Shown in pieces: positions 23,613-30,886 of a stretch of DNA of 64,000 nucleotides. The stretch covers positions 62,001 to 126,000 of the forward strand of contig CAXXPL010000003.1 in the NCBI GenBank assembly GCA_963674665.2. Direction: 5' to 3'. The DNA is from G963674665 sp963674665. GTDB lineage: Bacteria > Desulfobacterota > Desulfovibrionia > Desulfovibrionales > Desulfovibrionaceae. The translations under genes were made by a program, and so were the position numbers. Every line of letters begins with the position of its first letter. Position 1 is the first letter of the stretch. Below the pieces are notes generated by a model, which was not told the DNA's origin, ran no database searches, and was given only the letters and a program-made list of their open reading frames with translations.

Positions 23613-24440
23613 ATGAAATACGTACAACCATACGGCGCCGAGGAAGGCACTTCCTATGTCAACGCGGACGCGGCGGCCGGTATCGAGGGCTCGCCCGTGC
23701 CCGCCGCCGCCATCGAGCACCCCATGCGGGAGCTTATGGCGGCCATCGAGGAAGCGGGCCTGGAACCGTCCTCCGGCGATCTGACCCAGCTTGCCCAGGC
23801 CATCCAGGCACTGGCCTACCGCCAGCCCATCGCCCATTACACCTTGGACGGAGCCACCGACATTGCGGGTGTCTTTGTTGCCTCCTCGGGCGTGTTCACG
23901 CCCCCGGCGGGCGCGCGCTACGTGGAAATCACCCTTGTTGGAGGCGGCGGGGGCGGAAACCGGAGCGCTGACCGGACGGTCACGTGTGGCGGGGCAGCCG
24001 GCGGCGCAATCAAGCTGCGCGTGCCGTTTGCCGCCGGTGATACATACGCCGTGGCCATTGGCGCGGGCGGCGCGGGTGTCGCGGGCACAGTGGGCGGCGA
24101 TGGCGGCGACACCCAGGTCACCGGACCGGGCGGCGCATGGGTCGCAACCGCCGGGGGCGGCACGGGCGGGGCGGAAACTAACGAATCCCGGGCGGGCGGC
24201 GAATGCACCTGCGTGGGGATCTCCCCTGTGGAGATGTATGATGGCATGGCCTCCCGCGCTACCATGGAGGTGGACACGAACGGTGCCACATACTGGTTCA
24301 ACCTCGGTGCCAGCTCCCTATTCGGAGGCAATCTGCTGTCATCCCCCTACGCCCCGGGTCAGGGCGGCATCGCTTTCGGTACCGCCAACTACCCCGGATT
24401 CGATGGTGGCGACGGCGTCGTGTACGTAACCGTGTACTAA
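23613..24440 (+). CDS. Short tail fibre with glycine-rich adhesin end
   Basis: This is a 275-aa fibre protein. The N-terminus (about 1-70) has the Mu/Desulfovibrio prophage fibre attachment pattern (SPVPAAAIEHPMRELMAAIEEAGLEPSSGD). Residues about 95-275 are Gly-rich with repeated GGGGGG, GGAAGGA, GAGGAGVAG and GGGTGGA patches between short beta strands, the composition of phage glycine-rich tip domains that read host surfaces. No invertase or alternative fibre ends are nearby. It is short compared with the Mu fibre but appears complete. It determines target range of the particle. Confidence 0.8.
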   Translation: MKYVQPYGAEEGTSYVNADAAAGIEGSPVPAAAIEHPMRELMAAIEEAGLEPSSGDLTQLAQAIQALAYRQPIAHYTLDGATDIAGVFVASSGVFTPPAGARYVEITLVGGGGGGNRSADRTVTCGGAAGGAIKLRVPFAAGDTYAVAIGAGGAGVAGTVGGDGGDTQVTGPGGAWVATAGGGTGGAETNESRAGGECTCVGISPVEMYDGMASRATMEVDTNGATYWFNLGASSLFGGNLLSSPYAPGQGGIAFGTANYPGFDGGDGVVYVTVY

Positions 24441-24456
24441 CCAAAGGAGTGCAAGC

Positions 24457-25110
24457 ATGCGAGTTGCAACTATTACAAACGGTGTGGTGGACAACATCGT
24501 GATCCGGCCCCAGGGCTATGCCCTGGCTGCCGGCGAGGTGGATGTCACGGAGATGTCCCCGGCTCCGGGCAAGGGCTGGAGCTACGACGGTGAGGCATTC
24601 GCCTCAAATGTGCCCGATCCTGACGCAGTCACCCTCGCGCGGGAAACAATTCTAGAGGCTGCCCTGGGCGCTGGCGTCTCTCCCTCGTCTCCCCCGGACA
24701 ATGACAATGTTGGCGGCTGGCAGGACCTGGCCTGCTCAATCGTGGATGCCAAGGCCTCGGTTCAGCGCCTGGCCATCGGTACCCATGGATACGGCCAGGA
24801 AACCGAGTACTTCAAGACAGAATCGGACGCTCGGGCTTTCCAGGAGGCCTATAACGCGGATCCGGCCACGAACCCGGCGGAATACCCGTTCCTTGCCGCC
24901 GAGATTACGGCCCAGTCCACGGCCACGGGCACCACCTCGGCGGCCATGGACGTTGTTGCGGAGATCCTGGCCGAGGCCACTGTGTGGAACTCCCAGCTCG
25001 CGGCCATCAAAGAGGTGCGCCGGGCCAGCAAGCTGCAAATCGCGGCAGCCGTGGACCTGGAGGGCATCGCCGCCATCCTGACCGCCGTGACCTGGCCTGA
25101 GGTGGGGTAA
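24457..25110 (+). CDS. Fibre-associated phage protein (XkdW/assembly-like)
   Basis: This 217-aa protein follows the fibre gene with an AAAGGAG site. The N-terminal 45 residues (RVATITNGVVDNIVIRPQGYALAAGEVDVTEM) look like the small beta domain seen in XkdW and other fibre-tip proteins. The remainder is helical and Ala-rich, with NDNVGGWQDLACSIVDAKASVQRLAI and YFKTESDARAFQEAYNADP segments. It is probably a fibre chaperone or minor tip component. It is the last intact phage gene; a decayed PP-loop gene follows directly. Confidence 0.6.
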   Translation: MRVATITNGVVDNIVIRPQGYALAAGEVDVTEMSPAPGKGWSYDGEAFASNVPDPDAVTLARETILEAALGAGVSPSSPPDNDNVGGWQDLACSIVDAKASVQRLAIGTHGYGQETEYFKTESDARAFQEAYNADPATNPAEYPFLAAEITAQSTATGTTSAAMDVVAEILAEATVWNSQLAAIKEVRRASKLQIAAAVDLEGIAAILTAVTWPEVG

Positions 25111-25610
25111 TGGCTGTGTTAAACAGTATTTGAGCTTCAGTGGTGGCAAGGATTCACCGCCACCCTGCTGCTCATGCTGGAGCGCAACAAGCCTGTGGAC
25201 GGTCTTGTATTCTTCGATACATGCCGGGAACACCCGGAAATATTGGAGCACGTCGCGGCTTTGCAGCGGTATACCGGCGTTTCTGTAACGCGATTGGCCG
25301 CGCCTGTGCCGTTAGAGCATTGTGTCATTGAAAGTATCTATCAGGATATAATGCTCTGGCGTTGTGAAGCGAAGCGGAACAACGCCCGCGAGGGTTCCGT
25401 AGCCTGGTCTTGCCCGGCGTCAAGCGGAAATCTCAAGCGCAAAATGCTCTAGGGAACGGCTGTTGACGCATCCGGTCTGGTATCGCTCCGGGCCTTGAAA
25501 GGGGCAGATCAAGCGTATCGGCATCGGCTGGCCAAGCCCGTGCCGCTGGTGGTATACGCGCGAGAAGGTCCGCGCCAAGCAACAGTACCTCAAGAGGCAA
25601 CGCCTGCTTC
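25110..25610 (+). pseudogene. PAPS-reductase-like PP-loop gene, broken and element-interrupted
   Basis: Sequence from about 25118 encodes KQYLSFSGGKDS, the PP-loop ATPase motif of PAPS-reductase/3'-phosphoadenosine families. It then needs a one-base correction near 25145 to continue as TLLLMLERNKPVDGLVFFDT, CREHPEILEHVAALQRYTGV and SVTRLAAPVPLE. A TA-flanked 135-bp element follows at 25315. Beyond it, 25495-25610 encodes KGQIKRIGIGWPSPCRWWYT and REKVRAKQQYLKR, which looks like the C-terminal part of the same protein. Such genes are common phage cargo, often near DNA modification or defence functions. Confidence 0.75.
25315..25449. mobile_element. 135-bp TA-flanked MITE-like element
   Basis: It is bordered by TA at 25313-25314 and 25450-25451. 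Ends are GAGCATTGTGTCATTGA and, on the other strand, GAGCATTTTGCGCTTGAG: imperfect inverted repeats sharing GAGCATT with the IS630 ends at 4974/5965. A third internal copy (AATGCTCT) lies near 25350. It has no gene. It sits inside the PP-loop pseudogene. Confidence 0.6.
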
Positions 25611-25808
25611 AGGGAGTGTCCGAAATTGCCACCCGCAGAGACTTTGCGGTCGGTGAACGCCACCGGGCCGGGAGCCCGGAGCGGATCAGGTGTCGCAAGG
25701 CCGGGCAAAGCACGTATCATACAGCTTCCCATGTATATTGAAGTTATTGAGCAGGCTTTCCAGGGGAGGGATTTTTTTAATAGTCCCTCCCTTGGATCTC
25801 CTCTTGTA

Positions 25809-25931
25809 GAGCATCTTACGCTTGAAATGCTTGCTCAACGGCTGGTAAAGCCAGTCTACAAGCATTTTATGGCAATGATTTGCAGGCAAATCCTTGCAGA
25901 GCATTTGGACTTCTGCAAAATTTAAGTGCTC
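25809..25931. mobile_element. Second TA-flanked short element (123 bp)
   Basis: TA at 25807-25808 and 25932-25933 flank ends GAGCATCTTACGCTTGAA and (other strand) GAGCACTTAAATTTTGCAG. The GAGCA core and size match the element at 25315, but the inner sequence differs. The right end also resembles the palindrome at 7703-7728 (AGCACTTAAAGTTG). It is non-coding. The region 25933-26218 around it shows no gene, apart from a 21-codon frame at 26115 that I cannot interpret. Confidence 0.45.
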
Positions 25932-26220
25932 TAAACTGTCACAATATGGATATTCTGCCGTGGATATTTGCTCCGTATCACTGTTTTCACAACAGTAGAA
26001 ACATGGAGAACATGAGGCGATTGCTTCATTTGAACCTGGAAATGGTATTATCCATTTGATCGAGCATGGGGTTACCGGACAGCAGACCTCCCCGGCTTGC
26101 CCGGAGGTGGTGTTATGGCACAACTCTCAATCCTGGAGCATTTCCCCACGCACATAGTGCGCAACGCCATTCGCGCGTAGCAAACACAATGCCAGAGCTA
26201 TATCAGACGGTTGCAAAGAA

Positions 26221-26267
26221 GATCAAAACTAAGCGTCGTGGCGATCAAAACTAAGTGGCGTGTTACA
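26221..26267. repeat. Tandem 20-bp end-like repeats, probable prophage right end
   Basis: GATCAAAACTAAGCGTCGTG (26221-26240) and GATCAAAACTAAGTGGCGTG (26243-26262) are spaced two bases apart, differ at two positions, and are followed by TTACA. On the other strand this reads TGTAACACGCCACTTAG, a TGT-starting terminus with two iterated sites. Transposase-binding ends of Mu-like phages and IS21 elements have this form. It is either attR of this prophage or a stranded IS21-type end. Confidence 0.5.
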
Positions 26268-26294
26268 CCCCGCGCCCTGCCGGGCGCACCAACG

Positions 26295-26329
26295 AAAAAA
26301 GGACCTAGACAGATTATGCCTAAGTCCTT
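26295..26329 (-). terminator. Terminator of tRNA-Pro
   Basis: On the minus strand, AAGGAC and GTCCTT (26299-26304 / 26324-26329) pair with extra TTAG/CTAG pairing and are followed by a run of six T (complement of 26295-26300). It begins nine bases after the tRNA CCA end. Confidence 0.75.
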
Positions 26330-26337
26330 GCTTTCAC

Positions 26338-26414
26338 TGGTCGGGGCGACTGGATTCGAACCAGCGACCCCCTGCTCCCAAGGCAGGTGCGCTGCCAGGC
26401 TGCGCTACGCCCCG
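26338..26414 (-). tRNA. tRNA-Pro (TGG anticodon)
   Basis: This is a 77-nt gene on the minus strand. The acceptor arm CGGGGCG/CGCCCCG has encoded ACCA. The D-arm is AGCGCAGCCTGGCAGCGC, the anticodon arm is CCTGC-CTTGGGA-GCAGG with anticodon TGG, and the T-arm contains GGTTCGAATCC. Base pairing is complete. It lies about 70 bp from the putative prophage right end, but there is no sign that the tRNA itself serves as an attachment site. Confidence 0.95.
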
Positions 26415-26586
26415 AATCGGAATTTATTTTGATACACGCTTCCGGTCGGCATTGCAAGCCTCATATTACTTGGTGCGCGGAAAAATAAGCACCGCGCTTT
26501 GGCGGCTTTGCCGCTGGCCTCGTCTTCAGCGGGTACGTCCTTATGTCTATGCGCTACAAAATGGTAAACATGTTGTGCTCTCAGTA

Positions 26587-26772
26587 CTACCTGGGGCACC
26601 ACCAGAAGCTGCCGTGCCCCCCTTGCGCTCTTGTCCCGGAAAACCAGGAGCTGTGGTTTCCCGGGCCAGGACCGCGCATGCCGAAGCGTGCCCCGTACCC
26701 CATACCGCAGCTGTTGAGCAGGAACAGCACCAACAACACTATGAGCAGAGCGCTTGCGATTCTGGACAACAT
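26587..26772 (-). CDS. Small putative lipoprotein
   Basis: This is a 61-residue protein beginning MLSRIASALLIVLLVLFLLNSC, with a GGGGAGG site upstream. The hydrophobic stretch ends in LLNSC, which could be a lipobox (L-x-S-C), and the remainder is Gly/Arg/Trp-rich without a fold I recognise. It lies 63 bp downstream of the ZraP-like gene on the same strand, so it may be part of the same metal or envelope stress response. A longer start 12 codons upstream would bury the ribosome site. Confidence 0.5.
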   Translation of the reverse strand: MLSRIASALLIVLLVLFLLNSCGMGYGARFGMRGPGPGNHSSWFSGTRAQGGHGSFWWCPR

Positions 26773-26835
26773 CCGAACCTCCCCTTGGAATAGAAAAGGG
26801 GGGAGCATCGCCCCCCCACTTGTTGCGCATCCGGA

Positions 26836-27276
26836 TTATTGCCAACAGGAACCATAGCCCCGGTGCTGACCTCTCCCGTTACCCAGGCCGCACACTCCGC
26901 GTCCGGGGAAAGCTCCGACCGGGATACCGGCTTCCTTTGCCTTGGCGGCTATCTCTTGACGAGTCTTGGCCACGTTCTCCGCCAGTGCGCGAATTTTCGA
27001 GGCATCGGGGTTCTGCGCCCGCATCAAGGCCCGCATTTCGGCACGGTCAGCGAACATCTTGGCGCGCAGCTCCGAAGTGTCCGCAAGATATTTCTCATAA
27101 GCCGCGGACTGCTCTGGTGTCAGTTGCGGGGGCGCAACCTGACCGGCGCGATACTGACCGCCGCCATACTGACCATACCCGCCGCATCCACCGGCTCCTC
27201 CGCGCCAGGCTAAGGCTTGGGTGGCGAACAGACCGGCGACGAGGGCCAAGGTGAGAAGCAACGCTGTCTTTTTCAT
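26836..27276 (-). CDS. ZraP/Spy-like periplasmic metal-responsive protein
   Basis: This 146-aa exported protein has a signal peptide ending ALA|WRGG, a Gly/Tyr-rich N-terminal segment, a central helical domain with LTPEQSAAYEKYLADTSELRAKMFADRAEMRALM, and a C-terminal CGLGNGRGQHRGYGSCW tail with His and Cys. The central repeat matches the heavy-metal resistance protein family (ZraP/CpxP/Spy). These act as zinc-binding periplasmic chaperones, often negative regulators of a partner sensor kinase; no two-component genes are visible here. ATG 27276 has AAGGAG upstream. Confidence 0.8.
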   Translation of the reverse strand: MKKTALLLTLALVAGLFATQALAWRGGAGGCGGYGQYGGGQYRAGQVAPPQLTPEQSAAYEKYLADTSELRAKMFADRAEMRALMRAQNPDASKIRALAENVAKTRQEIAAKAKEAGIPVGAFPGRGVCGLGNGRGQHRGYGSCWQ

Positions 27277-27668
27277 GATGATCTCCTTGTTTTCCCGAAA
27301 GGGCTTGTTGTCTTTGCCCCTTGTTAAGCAGAGAGCGTGCCAGAAAGCAGTACTTTCAAAATAATACTATCATATAAGTATGTTAAATAGCCTGTCTCAC
27401 TTTCAGTCCATTTTCCTGGATTAAATGCAATCACGTGTTCGTTAACAAACTTCACACATACAGTGTAAACTGTTTACAAACTTTACACTGACGCTTCGGT
27501 CATTCTGACCAGGAACTCTCCTCTTCCCTGAGCCAGGATTTTGCAGTAGGTACATCCCAACCAAGTCGGCATATTACGACCGGCGCCCCGACATCGGGAA
27601 TCCGCGCCGGCAAGTGATTCTCCTGAAAAGGAATCCCTCCAGCAACTTTACACACCAGTCGAACCATC
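27277..27668. promoter_or_regulatory. Divergent intergenic region with palindromic operator
   Basis: This is the 392-bp region between the ZraP-like gene (leftward) and the ABC ATPase gene (rightward). CAGTGTAAA at 27461-27469 pairs with TTTACACTG at 27482-27490, and inside them GTAAACTGTTTAC (27464-27476) is itself palindromic. A CCGGCGC/GCGCCGG stem lies in the leader near 27580-27612. A dimeric regulator site is likely; its owner is unknown. Confidence 0.55.
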
Positions 27669-29207
27669 ATGTCTCACTCCCCTCTCCCACTTGTGGAACT
27701 GAACAACGCCCGCGTCCGACGCGGCGAACGCATTGTCCTGAACATAGACCGCTGGGTGCTCGAGCCAGGAACGCATTGGGCCATTCTCGGCGGCAACGGC
27801 GCGGGCAAGAGCACCTTCCTCGCGCTGTTGCGCGGCGACCTGTGGCCCCTGCAGGAGGACGGCCAAAGCCCCCGCCTCTACCATTTTCAAGGCACCACAG
27901 CCTCGCCCCTTGGATTGAAGGGACGGTTGGGGAGCGCCTCCACCGAGCAGCAGGAGACCTACCAGCAACGAGGCTGGCGCATCACCGTGTTCGAAGCCGT
28001 ATGCAGCGGTTTTTTCGACGCGCCCCTGCTGTACCAGACCCCGAACCGGGAGCAGGAGAAACGGGCCGAGAAGCTAATGGAGCTACTGCGCATCTCCCAC
28101 ATGCGGGAGCGCAAGCTGCCGGGTCTTTCCCAGGGGGAGCTGCGGCGCGCGCTCATAGCCAGGGCCCTGGCGCCCCTCATCAACACCCCGGCTGTATTGC
28201 TCCTCGATGAGGTGAGCGACGGCCTGGACGCCGACGCCCGCGACACGCTCATGGCGGCGGTGGAGGATATCATGGCCAGCGGCGCGGCCCAGGTGCTGCT
28301 GACCACCCATCGCAGCAAGGAGCTGCCCAAGGGGCTCACCCATGCCGCCGTTCTGAAGAATGGACGCGTGCATGAACAGGGGCCGATCAAGGACGTTGTG
28401 CGCCCCGTTTCCCTGGAATCTCCTCCCCAAGTGGCGCTTCCCATGCGGAGCGCGCCGCCCCTCTCCCTGCCGAAATCCGACGAACCCCTGATCCACATGG
28501 AAAAGGTCTCCATCTCGCGGGAGGGCTCCATCCTGCTGCAGGATATCAACTGGACCATCAGGCCCGGGGAGAACTGGGCGGTTCTCGGCGGCAACGGCGC
28601 GGGCAAGAGCACCCTGCTCCGCTGTCTGGCCGGAGAACTGCACCCCTCCTGCGTGGAAGGCCCCGCGGGGAGCGTTCTGCGCTTCGGCTCCGAGCGCATG
28701 CCCCAGGGGGGGCTGCGCCACCGCATCGGCTTTCTTTCCCCGGAATTCCAGGCTACATATGGCTACGAGGTGAGCGCCCAGGAGCTTGTCTGGACCGGGC
28801 TCGACGCCTCCATCGGCATGCATGGCCGCAGCCCCTCGGCCGAGGAACGCGCCGAGGCTTTGCGCTGGCTGGAGATGGCGGGCATCGCGAACCTGGCCGA
28901 GCGCCCCATATCCGAACTCTCCAGCGGCCAGGCGCGACGTTGCTTTCTGGCCCGGGCAATGGCCGCCAACCATGGCAGCGGCCCGGACCTGCTGCTGTTG
29001 GACGAGCCCTGCTCCGGCCTGGACCACGAAGCCCGGGAAATTTTCCTGGGGCTGCTCTCACGGGTCGCCCAGCGCGGCGTGCCCCTGATCTTCGTGACCC
29101 ACCACAGGGATGACCTCATCCCTGAAATCGACAACGTGCTGCTTCTGGAAAAGGGACGGGTGAAGACCTTGGGAAAACGGCAGGACATTCTGAGGGACGC
29201 TAAGTGA
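27669..29207 (+). CDS. ModF-like tandem ABC ATPase
   Basis: This is a 512-aa protein with two ABC ATPase domains and no membrane segments. Domain 1: Walker A GGNGAGKST (41-49), signature LSQGELRR, Walker B VLLLDEVSDGLD. Domain 2: GGNGAGKSTLL, signature LSSGQARR, Walker B LLLLDEPCSGLD. The arrangement is that of ModF/PhrA proteins found near molybdate transport genes, whose biochemical role remains unclear; this copy is not next to modABC. It is coupled to the following TrpF-like gene by a four-base overlap. Expression may depend on the palindrome at 27461. Confidence 0.8.
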   Translation: MSHSPLPLVELNNARVRRGERIVLNIDRWVLEPGTHWAILGGNGAGKSTFLALLRGDLWPLQEDGQSPRLYHFQGTTASPLGLKGRLGSASTEQQETYQQRGWRITVFEAVCSGFFDAPLLYQTPNREQEKRAEKLMELLRISHMRERKLPGLSQGELRRALIARALAPLINTPAVLLLDEVSDGLDADARDTLMAAVEDIMASGAAQVLLTTHRSKELPKGLTHAAVLKNGRVHEQGPIKDVVRPVSLESPPQVALPMRSAPPLSLPKSDEPLIHMEKVSISREGSILLQDINWTIRPGENWAVLGGNGAGKSTLLRCLAGELHPSCVEGPAGSVLRFGSERMPQGGLRHRIGFLSPEFQATYGYEVSAQELVWTGLDASIGMHGRSPSAEERAEALRWLEMAGIANLAERPISELSSGQARRCFLARAMAANHGSGPDLLLLDEPCSGLDHEAREIFLGLLSRVAQRGVPLIFVTHHRDDLIPEIDNVLLLEKGRVKTLGKRQDILRDAK

Positions 29208-29923
29208 ATGCACAGGTGATGATACCGGGGCGCCCCTTTTCCGGGGTGATCCAGGTGGCGGGCGCGCACGACCTGGAGGAGGCGCGGAGCATCGTGGATG
29301 CCGGGGTGCATGCCCTGGGTATTCCCCTGCGCCTGCCCGTGCACGAGCCGGACATCACCGAGGCCGAGGCCAAGGTTCTGATCAGCGCCCTGCCCCCGAA
29401 CATTACGCCGGTGCTCATCACCTATGAGACGGATTCGGACTCCCTGGTGCAGCTGGCCCACTTTCTCGGGGTACGGCACGTGCAGTTGCACGCCTGCCTG
29501 GGCATGGCCGGCGCCGTGGTGCTGGAAAACATCAGGCGCATCGATCCCGGCTTGTTCCTGATCAAGAGCCTGGTCATCGGAATGTGCGGAATGTTCTCAC
29601 CGGACAGGGAGCTCGCGGCCTGCGCGCCCCTTGTTGACGCGTTCATCACCGACACCTTCGATTCCCACAGCGGGGCGTCCGGCGCCACGGGCAAGACCCA
29701 TGACTGGAGCGAAAGCAGACGCCTGGTGGAGTTGTCGCCCAGACCCGTGATCCTGGCCGGGGGGCTGAACCCGGACAACGTGGCCCGGGCCATTGCCGCA
29801 GTGCGCCCCGCTGGCGTGGATGCGCACACCGGTCTGGAACACCCCGGAGGGCGCAAGAACCCGGAGCTGCTTCAAGCCTTTGCGGCCAGGGCCAGGGAAG
29901 GGTTCGCGGGCCTCGGCGCCTGA
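29204..29923 (+). CDS. TrpF-like TIM-barrel protein lacking the catalytic Cys
   Basis: This 239-aa protein is recognisable as a phosphoribosylanthranilate-isomerase-like barrel by its C-terminal half: FITDTFDSHSGASGATGKTHDW and PVILAGGLNPDNVARAIAAVRPAGVDAHTGLE. In true TrpF the first strand reads KICGLT with the catalytic Cys; here it is IQVAGAHDLEEA, so that Cys is absent. The aspartate of the acid motif (ITD) is kept. It is coupled to a ModF-like ATPase and not to trp genes. It may be a repurposed barrel acting on another phosphosugar or nucleotide. Confidence 0.75.
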   Translation: MNAQVMIPGRPFSGVIQVAGAHDLEEARSIVDAGVHALGIPLRLPVHEPDITEAEAKVLISALPPNITPVLITYETDSDSLVQLAHFLGVRHVQLHACLGMAGAVVLENIRRIDPGLFLIKSLVIGMCGMFSPDRELAACAPLVDAFITDTFDSHSGASGATGKTHDWSESRRLVELSPRPVILAGGLNPDNVARAIAAVRPAGVDAHTGLEHPGGRKNPELLQAFAARAREGFAGLGA

Positions 29924-30046
29924 ACTCCGGTCGAGACCCGGTTTTCCCCTCTCCAGCACCATTCAAAGATACCGACAGGAAAGCGCGAGGAGGAGCGCCT
30001 TCACGCCCCCCCTAGTGGCAAAACTTCGAGATTCGGCTATCCCTGC

Positions 30047-30421
30047 CTACTGATTGGCCGCCAGACTCAGGGCGGTCATGGTCTTGCCATCCTCCACCGT
30101 GACGTTCACGGTCAACTGCTTGTTGTCCTTCATCCCTCTCATCATGAGCAGATCGGCCTGCTGATTCTCCATGACAACGTTCCAGCCGTTGCCCTTGGCC
30201 TTGCCCGAGAAGAAATCGTACACCTCGCGCATGTCGGCGGAGCCGCAATCCAGCATCACGACCTGGTTCCCGCCCATGCTCACTATCTGCACCACTGTGG
30301 AATCCGGGTACTGCGAGACCTCGGCTTTGAGTTCCGCTGGCATTTCCATGCCTGCGAAGGCGTTCATGGCCAACAACAACGCAACGAGACAAGAGACGCT
30401 GACAGCATGCATTCGGGACAT
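30047..30421 (-). CDS. Exported small protein, unknown
   Basis: This is a 124-residue protein with ATG 30421 preceded by GGAGGGG six bases upstream; a longer frame exists but lacks a site. The signal peptide is HAVSVSCLVALLLAMNAFA. The mature region is alpha/beta (ELKAEVSQYPDSTVVQIVSM, VYDFFSGKAKGNGWNVVMEN, LTVNVTVEDGKTMTALSLAA), resembling small periplasmic substrate-free domains with no catalytic motif. No operon partners are evident on its strand. Confidence 0.65.
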   Translation of the reverse strand: MSRMHAVSVSCLVALLLAMNAFAGMEMPAELKAEVSQYPDSTVVQIVSMGGNQVVMLDCGSADMREVYDFFSGKAKGNGWNVVMENQQADLLMMRGMKDNKQLTVNVTVEDGKTMTALSLAANQ

Positions 30422-30814
30422 GACCCCTCCAACCAGTTTTTCACGTTTGAACGGCTTGGCCAAAGACATTTGGCACCCATTTCCATTACACGAACGATGT
30501 CGAACACCATGATTCGGGCATACAACGCATAATCGGACAATGAAGAGAGAAATACATCAATAGTGGACTCCTTGGTGTCCGGTGATTACCATACAACAAT
30601 CTCCACGTGCGCGTGGCCCTGAAGCTCGCGATCGTTTCGTATCCTAACACTATCGGCACGAACTCCGGTATTCAATTCTGACTGTGATTTGCATCGGCAA
30701 TACACCACAACGGCAATTCAGTCCAGATTGAGCCGCTAAAATCGAGCACTTGATCGGAAAATGACACTACGATTCAAGAAGAAACGTCTCCAGGGCAGCC
30801 ACCCTGAAAAAACG
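30422..30814. other. Intergenic region without a supported gene
   Basis: About 390 bp upstream of the exported-protein gene and downstream of the next minus-strand gene. No reading frame with codon use or a ribosome site like its neighbours is visible, and I see no clear RNA motif. Confidence 0.5.
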
Positions 30815-30863
30815 CAATAAAACAGCCCGAAGCCGGGGCGAAAACCGCCGCGACTTCGGGCTG
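30815..30863 (-). terminator. Rho-independent terminator of the 31222 gene
   Basis: On the minus strand CAGCCCGAAG (30854-30863) pairs with CTTCGGGCTG (30823-30832), closed by further GC-rich pairing, then TTTTATT. It lies 23 bp after the stop of the small secreted-protein gene. Confidence 0.8.
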
Positions 30864-30886
30864 TGTGATCCCATCTGGGGCGGGAA

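Larger units (their letters stand above)
386..26267. mobile_element. Headless Mu-like (transposable) prophage, approximate extent
   Basis: The gene order is that of a transposable phage: leftward repressor, MuA/MuB-type genes, DUF3164, GemA, Mor-like activator, lysis genes, then a Mu-type contractile tail from sheath to fibre. The genes that normally lie between the DUF3486 gene and the tail terminator (terminase, portal, head morphogenesis, protease, capsid) are absent. The right boundary is placed at tandem 20-bp repeats ending in TTACA at 26267, which resemble transposase-binding ends; this is inference. No matching left end is visible in bases 1-385, so the left end probably lies upstream of the window. 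One IS630 insertion and at least four broken phage genes mark it as decayed. Confidence 0.8.

Noticed and set aside
12365..25110. Type VI secretion or extracellular contractile injection system of the Photorhabdus/Serratia type
   Set aside because: The gene order and families (DUF2635, gpN, gp44-gp48) are those of Mu tails; no AAA+ ATPase of the ClpV or eCIS type and no toxin cargo genes are present.
25733..25925. A 64-codon frame over the second short element
   Set aside because: It crosses the TA-flanked element and has no homologous features or ribosome site.
26338..26414. tRNA-Pro as prophage attachment site
   Set aside because: Mu-like phages transpose without tRNA sites, and no partial tRNA copy is seen on the other side of the prophage.
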